9,847 nucleotides of DNA, from contig JAOACV010000045.1 of assembly GCA_026417675.1 (NCBI GenBank), positions 1 to 9,847 on the forward strand, given 5' to 3'. The DNA comes from Verrucomicrobiia bacterium (lineage in GTDB: Bacteria; Verrucomicrobiota; Verrucomicrobiia; CAIQCK01). Positions 1 to 6,656 of this stretch are shown here, in pieces (within the stretch, counting starts at the first letter, position 1; each line of letters begins with the position of its first letter). The translations under genes were made by a program, and so were the position numbers. A model generated the notes under the pieces. That model saw only the letters and a list, made by a program, of their open reading frames with translations, was not told where the DNA came from and searched no databases.

Positions 1-1
1 C

Positions 2-694
2 GCGGAAATCACGCTCGACTGGCTCGCGCGGTCGGGCATCAAACTGGAGCGCGACGGCATGAAGGAGTTTCGCGTGCCGGGCCGGCAGAACCACCGGCCG
101 TTCACACGGCGCATCCCCGCCGATTTTTCGTCCGCCACGTTCTTCCTTTGCGCCGGCGCCATCGGCGACAACGACGTGCTGGCGCAGGGACTCGACCTGA
201 ACGACCCGCAGGGCGACAAGGCCGTGCTCGATTATCTGCGCGCAATGGGCGCGCGCGTTGAGCCAACGCCCGACGGCGTTCGCGTGCGGCCCGGCCGTCT
301 CAAGGGCTGCTTCATTGACATGAATGCGACACCCGACGCTGTTCCGATGATGGCCGTCCTCGCGTGTTTCGCCGAGGGCAAGACCACGCTGGCCAACGTC
401 CCGCAGGCCCGCATCAAGGAGACCGACCGCATCGCCGTCATGCGGCAGGAACTGACCAAGCTCGGCGCGCGCGTCACCGAACTGCCCGACGGCCTCGTCA
501 TCGAGCAGAGCCAGCTCACCGGGACGGAAGTGGACGGCCACGACGACCACCGGGTTGTCATGTCACTGGCTGTGGCTGGATGCTCCATTCCAGGCCGGAC
601 CGTCATCCGCACCGCCGAAGCCGCCGCCATCACCATTCCGACTTTCGCCGAGTCCATGCGCCGGCTTGGCGCGGACCTTCAGACGACGGAATAG
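2..694 (+). CDS. aroA: 3-phosphoshikimate 1-carboxyvinyltransferase (EPSP synthase), C-terminal part; 5' end outside window
   Basis: Joins PEP to shikimate-3-phosphate to give EPSP, the sixth shikimate-pathway step; a cytosolic enzyme. The frame is open from base 2, giving 230 residues, about half of a usual 420-450 aa protein. The ATG at 59 lies inside the conserved domain and is not the true start. Visible motifs (fragment numbering): PADFSSATFF at 39-48, matching the family DPSSAAFF; a PDA motif at 111-113 whose D112 corresponds to the catalytic aspartate; KETDRI at 139-144, matching the PEP-binding KESDRI; and DDHRVVMSLAVAG at 181-193, matching DHRIAMSLAVAG. The protein ends normally after MRRLGADLQTTE. 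No convincing terminator follows, and the next gene starts 397 bases on. The identification is from direct motif recognition and is very secure. Confidence 0.97.
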   Translation, partial: AEITLDWLARSGIKLERDGMKEFRVPGRQNHRPFTRRIPADFSSATFFLCAGAIGDNDVLAQGLDLNDPQGDKAVLDYLRAMGARVEPTPDGVRVRPGRLKGCFIDMNATPDAVPMMAVLACFAEGKTTLANVPQARIKETDRIAVMRQELTKLGARVTELPDGLVIEQSQLTGTEVDGHDDHRVVMSLAVAGCSIPGRTVIRTAEAAAITIPTFAESMRRLGADLQTTE

Positions 695-896
695 TTGTTT
701 CCGAATACGCTCGCACGCTCCGTGGAAATCAGAACAACTTGGTTGACATGCCGCGTCCACGCGACGCGTAGCGGCCCCAGAGCGGAGGTTGTTGCCGTGC
801 AGGCTCGTGCCATCGGGAAGCCGTAGGCCGCGCCACGCGGCAGGTGGACCGTCGCCACCAGCGGTCTCTGCCTGAGCAACTTTCTCATTTCGGCGT
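695..896. other. Gene-free stretch after aroA with several small dyads
   Basis: No credible coding sequence is seen here. Open frames on the minus strand run through it (for example 679-888 and 563-1237) but resemble no family I recognise and overlap real genes. Several dyads are present. GCCGCG and CGCGGC form a 3-base-loop hairpin at 827-841. GGTGG/CCACC pair around 843-859. GCCGC/GCGGC enclose 750-775. None is followed by a T-tract, so none is a convincing terminator for aroA. TTGACA occurs at 743-748 without a matching -10. Confidence 0.5.
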
Positions 897-924
897 TTGA
901 CAGCCGGTGCCGAATCTATACACT
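897..924 (+). promoter_or_regulatory. Sigma70-like promoter candidate upstream of pckG
   Basis: A perfect -35 TTGACA (897-902) is followed by a 16-bp spacer and TACACT (919-924), which matches four of six -10 positions. Transcription would start near 931 and give a leader of about 160 nt before the pckG ATG. This is the best promoter in the gap between aroA and pckG. Assignment is by consensus only. Confidence 0.5.
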
Positions 925-930
925 CTCCGC

Positions 931-1073
931 CCGCAGGCAGGTTGGATGAAGGCCGGTGGACGGCTGTCAGCGGCATGCCGCGATAATCTGAGACGGTGAG
1001 TTGGGAACAGCTCGGTTGAGGTTCCCCAAGGCACGGGCCAGCGGGCGCCGATGGGCGCGCTGGCCTTTTTGTT
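931..1073 (+). ncRNA. Candidate structured leader or small RNA upstream of pckG
   Basis: This interval lies between the promoter candidate and a terminator-like hairpin and is rich in foldable segments. GCCG-GTGGA-CGGC can form a hairpin at 952-964. GCGGCATGCCGC at 970-981 is a perfect 12-bp palindrome. TTGGGAAC (1001-1008) pairs with GTTCCCCAA (1021-1029) with one bulged base, and CTC/GAG pair inside the loop. The terminator-like stem follows. I compared it by eye with TPP, SAM, glycine, fluoride, T-box and SRP consensus cores and saw no match. It could be a cis-acting attenuator of pckG or a free-standing RNA of about 140 nt; the sequence does not decide between them. Confidence 0.35.
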
Positions 1074-1074
1074 T
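1036..1074 (+). terminator. Rho-independent terminator or attenuator just before pckG
   Basis: GGCCAGCG (1037-1044) pairs perfectly with CGCTGGCC (1058-1065). An inner CGCC/GGCG stem adds to it, and T5-G-T3 (1066-1074) follows directly. This is a strong intrinsic-terminator shape. It ends about 18 bases before the pckG ATG at 1092, so it lies within the pckG leader if the promoter at 897-924 is used. It could therefore gate pckG transcription or occlude its translation start. Confidence 0.75.
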
Positions 1075-1091
1075 GTCCAGCGAATGCAACG

Positions 1092-2897
1092 ATGGCGATG
1101 ACAACGAACAAGAAACTTCTCGCGTGGGTTGAGGAAGTGGTCAAACTTTGCCAGCCGGCCGGCGTGCATTGGTGCGACGGCTCGGATGCGGAATACGACC
1201 GGCTTTGCGACCTGATGGTCCGGGCCGGCACCTTCACGCGGCTGGATAAAAATCTGCGGCCGGGCTGTTTTTTGGCGCGGTCACATCCGAGCGATGTGGC
1301 GCGGGTCGAGGACCGAACTTACATCTGTTCCGCGAACAAGGACGACGCCGGCCCGACCAACAACTGGGCCGACCCGGTGGAGATGAAGGCGAAACTGCGC
1401 GGCCTGTTTCGGGGTTGCATGGCCGGACGCACGCTCTATGTCATCCCGTTCGCGATGGGGCCGCTGGACTCGCCGCTTTGCAAGATCGGCATCGAGTTGA
1501 CGGACTCGCCCTACGTCGTTGTCAACATGCGGATCATGACCCGCATGGGCCGCGCGGTGCTGGAGAAGCTGGGCGCCGAGGGCGAGTTTATCCCGTGTCT
1601 GCACTCGGTGGGCGCGCCGTTGCAGCCGGGCCAGCCCGACGCGCCATGGCCCTGCGACCCGGACATCTCCCGGAAACACATCGTGCATTTTCCGGAGGAA
1701 CTGTCCATTTGGTCCTATGGCTCCGGCTACGGCGGCAACGCGTTGCTGGGCAAGAAATGCCTCGCTCTACGCATCGCCTCGCTGGCGGCGCGCCAGGAGG
1801 GCTGGCTCGCGGAACACATGCTGATCTTGTCGTTGACCTCGCCGCAGGGGAAAACCTACTACCTGTGCGCGGCGTTTCCGAGCGCGTGCGGCAAGACCAA
1901 CCTCGCGATGATGCAGCCGACGCTGCCCGGCTGGAGGTTGCGTTGCGTCGGCGACGACATCGCCTGGATCCGACTCGGCGGCGACGGGCGGCTTTACGCG
2001 ATGAATCCGGAGACCGGCTTTTTCGGCGTCGCGCCGGGCACGTCAAACAGTTCCAATCCCAACGCGATGAAGACCCTCGCGCGCGACTGCATCTTCACCA
2101 ACGTGGTGCTGCGGCCCGAAGGCGATGTCTGGTGGGAGGACATGGGCGTGCCGCCGCCTGAGAAAGGCATTGATTGGGAGGGCAAGGAATGGACGCCCAA
2201 CTGCGGCCGCAAAGGCGCACATCCCAACGCTCGCTTCACCGCGCCAGTGGCCCAGTGCCCGGTGATTGACCCGAACTGGCAGAATCCAGAGGGCGTGCCG
2301 ATTTCCGCGTTCCTCTTCGGCGGACGCCGCCCGTCCACGATCCCCTTGGTCAACGAGGCGTTCGACTGGGAGCACGGCGTGTTTCTGGCCTCGGCTGCGG
2401 GCAGCGAGACGACGACGGCGGCGATCCATCAGGCTGGGGTGTTGCGGCGCGACCCGTTCGCCATGCTGCCGTTCTGCGGCTACCACATGGGCGATTACTT
2501 CGCGCACTGGTTGTCGTTCGCGCAAAGAACCGATCCGGCAAAGCTGCCGAAGATTTTCTTTGCGAACTGGTTTCGCAAGGGCGGCAACGGCCGCTGGCTC
2601 TGGCCGGGTTTCGGCGAGAACAGCCGCGTGCTGAAGTGGGTCTGCGAGCGCATCGAGGGCACGGGGCAAGCCGTGCGGACGCCCATCGGCAACTTGCCAG
2701 CCCCGGGCGCACTGGACATGAGCGGATTGGATTTGCCGTCCGCCGACGTGGCCGAGATGCTTGCGGTGGACGTGGAAGGCTGGAAGAAAGAGGCGCAGGA
2801 CATCGCCGACTACTACGCGAAGTTCGGCGACCGCTTGCCGGCGGCGCTCCGGCAGCAACTAGAGAAACTAAACCAGCGATTGGGCGCCGCACAGTGA
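1092..2897 (+). CDS. pckG: Phosphoenolpyruvate carboxykinase (GTP)
   Basis: Converts oxaloacetate plus GTP to PEP, CO2 and GDP, the entry step of gluconeogenesis and a source of PEP for AroA; cytosolic. The 601 aa length is normal for the GTP family (about 590-620). Motifs in order: RVEDRT at 71-76 (substrate-binding arginine region); [14 protein letters not shown] at 116-129; [19 protein letters not shown] at 205-223; the family-specific P-loop [13 protein letters not shown] at 262-274; GDDIAWI at 287-293 (kinase-2, metal binding); and the nucleotide-binding segment [19 protein letters not shown] at 489-507. The ACGKTN P-loop separates it from the ATP-dependent enzyme. No Shine-Dalgarno sequence is seen, and a second in-frame ATG lies at 1098. 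The stop overlaps the next start by four bases (GTGA), so the downstream gene is probably translationally coupled. Confidence 0.97.
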   Translation: MAMTTNKKLLAWVEEVVKLCQPAGVHWCDGSDAEYDRLCDLMVRAGTFTRLDKNLRPGCFLARSHPSDVARVEDRTYICSANKDDAGPTNNWADPVEMKAKLRGLFRGCMAGRTLYVIPFAMGPLDSPLCKIGIELTDSPYVVVNMRIMTRMGRAVLEKLGAEGEFIPCLHSVGAPLQPGQPDAPWPCDPDISRKHIVHFPEELSIWSYGSGYGGNALLGKKCLALRIASLAARQEGWLAEHMLILSLTSPQGKTYYLCAAFPSACGKTNLAMMQPTLPGWRLRCVGDDIAWIRLGGDGRLYAMNPETGFFGVAPGTSNSSNPNAMKTLARDCIFTNVVLRPEGDVWWEDMGVPPPEKGIDWEGKEWTPNCGRKGAHPNARFTAPVAQCPVIDPNWQNPEGVPISAFLFGGRRPSTIPLVNEAFDWEHGVFLASAAGSETTTAAIHQAGVLRRDPFAMLPFCGYHMGDYFAHWLSFAQRTDPAKLPKIFFANWFRKGGNGRWLWPGFGENSRVLKWVCERIEGTGQAVRTPIGNLPAPGALDMSGLDLPSADVAEMLAVDVEGWKKEAQDIADYYAKFGDRLPAALRQQLEKLNQRLGAAQ

Positions 2898-3438
2898 AGT
2901 TACAACCGGCAGTCTTTTTGGATCGCGACGGCACGTTGATCGAAGACCGCGGGCACTTGCGGTCGCCGGAAGATGTTGTCTTCTACCCGACCACAATACC
3001 CGCGTTGCGCCGGCTGCAACCGCATTTCCGGCTGTTCATCGTCACCAATCAGCCTGGCATTAGCAAAGGCGAAGTGACGCCGGGCGACGTGCAGCGCGTC
3101 AACGAACACGTCGTGGCGCGGCTGCGCGAGGCTGGCATCGAAATCGCGGCGGTCTATTGCTGCCCGCACAGGCGGGACGAGGGATGCGCGTGCATAAAGC
3201 CGAACAGTTTTTTCCTCGAAAGGCGGCCAGAGACCACGGCCTGGATCTGCGCCGCTCCTTCACCGTCGGCGACCATCCGCACGATGTGCATCTGGCCCGC
3301 AACGCAGGGGCCACGGGCGTTTATGTGCTCACCGGCCACGGCGCGAAACACCGCGACGAACTGGACCCGGCCAGCATTGTAGCGACGGATCTTCAGGAGG
3401 CTGCTGGCATCATCCTCAACAGGAGAAACAAACCGTGA
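2894..3438 (+). pseudogene. HAD-IIIA phosphatase, GmhB-like, split by an apparent -1 frameshift
   Basis: Resembles D-glycero-D-manno-heptose 1,7-bisphosphate phosphatase and relatives. The first part (GTG 2894, overlapping the pckG stop) has FLDRDGTLI at 8-16 with nucleophile D10 and D12, VTNQPGIS at 50-57, and the metal-binding C90-P-H92 ... C98-A-C100-IKP typical of GmhB. Near 3208-3222 similarity moves to the -1 frame, which continues AARDHGLDL, then SFTVGDHPHDVHLARNAGA (motif IV) and YVLTGHG, and ends at 3438. One added base restores a 181-aa protein of normal length. Adding an A in the run at 3219-3221 gives FFLEKAARDHG, the best family match. The C-terminal frame keeps an SD sequence (AGGAG, 3421-3425) and a GTGA overlap with the next gene. 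A sequencing error is most likely. A true lesion, or programmed slippage at T TTT TTC (3208-3214), remains possible. Exact substrate unknown. Confidence 0.85.
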
Positions 3439-4685
3439 GCCGCCCCCAAGCGGAGTCTAAACGCGCCGTATTGCGGGGCTGGCTTGCGTTGATCGGCTCC
3501 TTCGCGATCCTTACCGGACTGGGAGGGGTGTATGCTTGGAGCGCGTTCGTGCCGGCGCTGCGCGCCTATCATCTTTTTACCACGGCGCAAACGCAGATTG
3601 TCTTCGGCACGGTCATTGCGGTGTTCACACTCGCAATGGTGGGCGCCGGCCGATTGCTGAAGTGGTGGGGGCCGCGATTCGTTTCGCTGGCCGGCGGGTT
3701 GTTGTTCGCGTGCGGTTACTGGTTGGCATCACAATCAGGCGGAGGATTTGCGGGGGTGTGGGCCGGCATCGGATTGCTCAGCGGTGCGGGCATCGGCTTT
3801 GGCTACGTGTCGGCGATCGCGAGCGCCGTCCAGTGGTTTCCGCATCGCAAAGGCTTGGCTGTGGGCGTGGTGGTGGCCGGGTTTGGGGGCGGGGCGATCG
3901 TCTTGAGCCAGTGGGTGGAGCCGTTGTTGGCGGCGCGGATGCCTGTGCCGGACATCTTTCGCCTTATCGCGATTTATTACGGCGCGGCGATGTGCTTGGC
4001 TTCCATGATTTTGTTCCGCCCGCCCGCAGGACCAACTGGCGAAGCCGCGCAAACGCCCGGCGTGAAGGCTTTGATGCGCGACCCGTTTTTCCGCAGGTTG
4101 GTGGCGGGAATGTTCTGCGGCACCTTTGCGGGCCTGTTGGTCATAGGCAACCTCAAACCAATCGGCTTGGACGGCCATTTGAGCGCTTCGGTGGCCAGCC
4201 TGGCCATCAGCTTTCTCGCCGCAGGCAATCTGGCCGGCCGCGTCGTGTGGGGTTGGATATCAGACAGGCTGGGCTACAGGGCCATTCCGCTTTCGTTGCT
4301 GGTGCTGGCAGGATCGGTGGCGGCGCTCATTCCGGCCCGCTACAACGGCAGCGCCTTTGCCGCGATCGCCATGCTGGTCGGGTTTGGTTTTGGCAGTTGT
4401 TTTGTGCTCTACGCGGCCCAGGTGGCGGCACGCTACGGGCCGCCGTTGCTGCCCAACGTTTACCCGCTGGTGTTTCTCGCCTACGGTTTCTCTGGAATCT
4501 GCGGGCCTGCCATCGGGGGATGGCTGTTTGATCTCACGTCCAGCTATGAGATGGCTATTTTAACCAGCGCGGGCGTGGTGGCAGCGGGTGTTGGCTTGGT
4601 CTGGCCTTGGCGGGAAGGCTGGGCTGAAAACGCGCTTTGCGGCGCGAAAGCGTTTGCTGGACGTTCGGAGCAGTGTCGGCGATAA
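3435..4685 (+). CDS. MFS transporter, OFA (oxalate/formate antiporter) family
   Basis: A 416-aa inner-membrane carrier with about 12 hydrophobic segments: roughly 16-38, 55-75, 82-100, 106-130, 140-165 and 175-195, then six more from about 222 to 392 after a hydrophilic central loop (195-220). OFA-like features are GVYAWSAFVPALR at 31-43 and QWFPHRKGLAVGVVVAGFGG at 133-152. The general MFS loop signatures appear as GRLLKWWGPR at 72-81 and GRVVWGWISDRLG at 268-280. OFA members carry small carboxylates; the position after PEP carboxykinase suggests a C2-C4 acid, but the substrate cannot be read from the sequence. The GTG start overlaps the preceding TGA (GTGA, 3435-3438), with AGGAG about nine bases upstream, so the start is well supported. 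Confidence 0.9.
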   Translation: MSRPQAESKRAVLRGWLALIGSFAILTGLGGVYAWSAFVPALRAYHLFTTAQTQIVFGTVIAVFTLAMVGAGRLLKWWGPRFVSLAGGLLFACGYWLASQSGGGFAGVWAGIGLLSGAGIGFGYVSAIASAVQWFPHRKGLAVGVVVAGFGGGAIVLSQWVEPLLAARMPVPDIFRLIAIYYGAAMCLASMILFRPPAGPTGEAAQTPGVKALMRDPFFRRLVAGMFCGTFAGLLVIGNLKPIGLDGHLSASVASLAISFLAAGNLAGRVVWGWISDRLGYRAIPLSLLVLAGSVAALIPARYNGSAFAAIAMLVGFGFGSCFVLYAAQVAARYGPPLLPNVYPLVFLAYGFSGICGPAIGGWLFDLTSSYEMAILTSAGVVAAGVGLVWPWREGWAENALCGAKAFAGRSEQCRR

Positions 4686-4692
4686 AAGTCCT

Positions 4693-5133
4693 ATGAATCA
4701 GAAAGACCCACGCGCCAACAGCACACCGCCCAATCTGCGCAGCGGTCACTCTTTTTCGGTGAAGACCAAGGGCCAGATCGAGGCCGAGATCAGCGAGGCG
4801 CTCATCAAGTTTGAGCGTGAATATATGGGGCGCGGCCCGGAAGAAGCCAAGTCCTACTTGATTGACGACATGGTGCTGGTGCGTCTGCGCGGCGTGCTCA
4901 CGCCGGCGGAGAAACAATTGGCCCGGAGTCAGCCGGGCGACCAAGGGCGCAATCTCATCAAGCAGGTCCGCGCCGAACTGCTCGAACGCGGCCGACCGCT
5001 GCTGGAAACTCTCGTGACCGACATCACCGGTCAGAAAGTCCGCAGCCTCCACACTGACATCAGCACGGTCACCGGCGAACGCATCATCGTGTTTTCACTC
5101 GCCGGCCCCGCGTTGCCGCTGGAGACACCATGA
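4693..5133 (+). CDS. DUF2294 (MpsC-like) domain protein
   Basis: A 146-aa soluble protein. After a polar N-terminal tail of about 22 residues comes the family core: KTKGQIEAEISEALIKFERE at about 24-43, EYMGRGPEEAKSYLIDDMVLVRL, then GVLTPAEKQLA, and a C-terminal HTDISTVTGERIIVFSL. This agrees closely with DUF2294, a family I recall being renamed MpsC after a Staphylococcus membrane-potential system; its biochemical role is not established. No membrane segment is seen. An in-frame ATG at 4588 would overlap the transporter gene by 98 bases, so ATG 4693, seven bases after that stop, is preferred although its Shine-Dalgarno sequence is weak. It is the last gene of the pckG operon. A T7 run at 5143-5149 follows but without a clear hairpin. 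Confidence 0.87.
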   Translation: MNQKDPRANSTPPNLRSGHSFSVKTKGQIEAEISEALIKFEREYMGRGPEEAKSYLIDDMVLVRLRGVLTPAEKQLARSQPGDQGRNLIKQVRAELLERGRPLLETLVTDITGQKVRSLHTDISTVTGERIIVFSLAGPALPLETP

Positions 5134-5150
5134 CTGCCCTGCTTTTTTTC

Positions 5151-5187
5151 ACTTTCCGGTTGCTTTTGCCGGAAAACACGATAGAAC
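5151..5187 (+). promoter_or_regulatory. Promoter element of the aroC-like gene (copy 1 of a repeated element)
   Basis: ACTTTC (5151-5156), three bases, then TTGCTTTTGCCGG (5160-5172), nine bases, then TAGAA (5182-5186). Read as a promoter this is -35 TTGCTT, a 16-bp spacer and -10 TAGAAC. The same arrangement with identical spacing precedes the chorismatase-like gene at 7292-7328. The -35 also sits in the 9-base loop of a dyad, TTTCCGG (5153-5159) and CCGGAAA (5169-5175), which could be an operator; this dyad is much weaker in copy 2. Confidence 0.55.
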
Positions 5188-5191
5188 CCAC

Positions 5192-5225
5192 GGCCAACCT
5201 CCAGCTTTGAACGTGGAGGCTGGCC
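5192..5225 (+). promoter_or_regulatory. 5'-leader hairpin of the aroC-like transcript
   Basis: GGCCA-a-CCTCCA (5192-5203) pairs with TGGAGG-c-TGGCC (5214-5225) around a 10-base loop: 11 pairs with one mismatch. No T-tract follows, so it is not a terminator. It begins almost exactly where transcription from the promoter at 5160-5187 should start, so the mRNA would carry a hairpin at its 5' end. The SD sequence AGGAG (5248-5252) lies downstream, outside the stem. Confidence 0.5.
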
Positions 5226-5259
5226 AGAACATCAACCCAGTAATGACAGGAGTTGCAAA

Positions 5260-6584
5260 ATGCTTGGATGTGATATCGGAACGTTGTTCAAGGTGACCGT
5301 CGCGGGCGGGTCGTATCAGGAGGGCCTCACGGTCCATTTGCAGGGCGTGCCACCCGGACTGCTCATCACCGAGGAGGAAATCTACCGCGAGCTGCTGCTG
5401 CGCAAGCCGGGACAGGGCGAACTGACCTCGCCGCGCCGCGAGCCGGACGTGCCGGTCATTTTCAGCGGCCAGAACTGCGATGACACCATGCCGGGCTTCC
5501 ACAACGCCCACTACACCAACGGCACGCCGATGGTGATCCTCATCCCGAATCTCGACCGCCACTTCGAGCATATCGAGGCCTACCGCGTCACCAACCGCAC
5601 GCCCCGGCCCGGCCACGCCTCTTATGCGAGTTACGTTAAATATGGCCAGTGGGATGACTCCATCGGCGCGGGGTTCTTCAGCGGGCGCTACACCGCCACC
5701 ATCGTCGCGGCGGGCGCGGTCGCGAAACGCATCCTCAAAGACCACGGCATCGAAGTGACCGGCTACGTCAAGGAAGCCGCTGGCGTGCGCATGCCCGACC
5801 TGCCGATCGAAGAAATCCGGCCCAAGGTCGCTGCCTACAAGGAGGTGCGCCGCACGCACGACCCGGTCTATGCCGCGCTGTTCGCCTCCGGGCGGTTCAG
5901 GCCGGAGATGCGAATCTGCAAAAGATGGCCGTGCTCGCCGAGTTCGAAAAGGAGGTGCCGGAGGTCGCCAAGAAAGTCCGCATCCTCGATGAAGAAGAGG
6001 TCCGCAAGCAATATGGCATCCATCCGAAGCTGAACTGCCCGCACTTGGAAACCGCCGACAAAATGTATGAGCGCATCCTGGAGATCACGCGCGCCGGCGA
6101 TTCCAGCGGCGGCGTGGTCGAGGTGGTGGCCACCGGCGTGCCCGCCGGCATGGGCGAGCCGGTGTTCAAGAAACTCGACGGCGAGTTTGGCCGCATGCTC
6201 AGCATCGGGGCCGTCAAGGCGGTAGAGAGCGGCGCCGGCTACGCGGTCAAGGACATGACCGGCAGCCAGTGCAACGACCAGATGTTCGCCAAGGACGGCA
6301 AGGTCACGTTCGGCTCCAACAACGCCGGCGGCATCACCGGCGGTCTGGCCACCGGCCAGGACATCGTCGTCCGGCTCGCCGTTAAGCCGACGCCGACCAT
6401 CGCCAAACCGCAGCACACGATTGACAAGGTCTCGCTGGAGAACGCCGAACTGGCGGCGGTGACGCGCCGCGACCCGACGATCGTGCCGCGGGTGTGGCCC
6501 GTGGCCGAAGCGTTCATGGCCATCATCTTGCTCGACCACTATATGCAGCACGTGGCGTTTCAGTCGTTGATCAAGAACAAGTAG
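5260..6584 (+). pseudogene. aroC: Chorismate synthase-like protein, divergent active site, split by an apparent -1 frameshift
   Basis: Chorismate synthase turns EPSP into chorismate using reduced FMN. The N-terminal frame (ATG 5260, SD AGGAG at 5248-5252) shows GVPPGLLITEEE at 29-40, RKPGQGELTSPRREPD at 48-63, NGTPMVILI at 87-95, RPGHASY at 116-122 and VAAGAVAKRIL at 149-159. The C-terminal frame shows SSGGVVEVVATGVPAGMGEP, GSNNAGGITGG, VKPTPTIAKPQ and RRDPTIVPR, all AroC hallmarks. The switch falls near 5887-5900. One extra G in the GGG at 5889-5891 gives a continuous ASGAVQAGDANLQKMA and a 441-aa protein, longer than the usual 350-400 because of an insertion near 72-88. Oddities: the GESHG histidine is tyrosine (GGSYQ, Y19), and GGGRSSARETA reads GAGFFSGRYTA (136-146). 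It may be a paralogue with altered chemistry. Family membership is sure, exact reaction less so. Confidence 0.88.
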
Positions 6585-6590
6585 GCGCAG

Positions 6591-6652
6591 CCGAAAACGT
6601 AAAACGTAAGACGTGAAACGTGAGCGATTGCGTTTCACGTTTTGCGTTTCGG
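6591..6652. repeat. Inverted array of 7-bp ACGT-centred repeats
   Basis: Between flanking CCG and CGG lie four direct heptamers (AAAACGT, AAAACGT, AAGACGT, GAAACGT; 6594-6621), a 7-base centre (GAGCGAT), then three heptamers in opposite orientation (TGCGTTT, CACGTTT, TGCGTTT; 6629-6649). The register is exact throughout, so the 62-bp unit is a folded tandem repeat. It lies between the aroC stop (6584) and the next ATG (6657). Confidence 0.8.
6608..6649. terminator. Terminator-like hairpin within the heptamer array
   Basis: The 13 bases at 6608-6620 pair with 6631-6643 with a single G-T wobble, around a 10-base loop. The 3' arm is T-rich (TTTTGCGTTT) and the 5' side A-rich, the form expected of a two-way intrinsic terminator. 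It would end the aroC-like transcript. The stem is AT-rich and the T-run interrupted, so efficiency is uncertain. Confidence 0.45.
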
Positions 6653-6656
6653 TCTC

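Noticed and set aside
743..748. TTGACA as a possible -35 box
   Set aside because: At 16-17 bp spacing the -10 region is GC-rich and matches poorly.
827..841. GCCGCG-CCA-CGCGGC hairpin as an aroA terminator
   Set aside because: No T-tract follows; such dyads are common in GC-rich sequence.
679..888. 69-aa minus-strand frame in the gap
   Set aside because: Short, overlaps the end of aroA, no ribosome binding site or known motif.
931..1073. Known riboswitch class (a CTGAGA at 988-993 recalls the TPP element)
   Set aside because: The second conserved TPP segment (CTGATC/GATAATGCC-like) is absent, and no other class consensus was seen.
563..1237. 224-aa open frame on the minus strand spanning the aroA-pckG gap
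   Set aside because: No recognisable family, overlaps both real genes, and arginine/proline/serine-rich composition is typical of antisense frames in GC-rich DNA.
2043..2858. 271-aa minus-strand frame inside pckG
   Set aside because: Entirely antisense to a certain gene; no motif.
5143..5149. T7 run after the DUF2294 gene as a terminator
   Set aside because: No adequate GC-rich stem immediately upstream.
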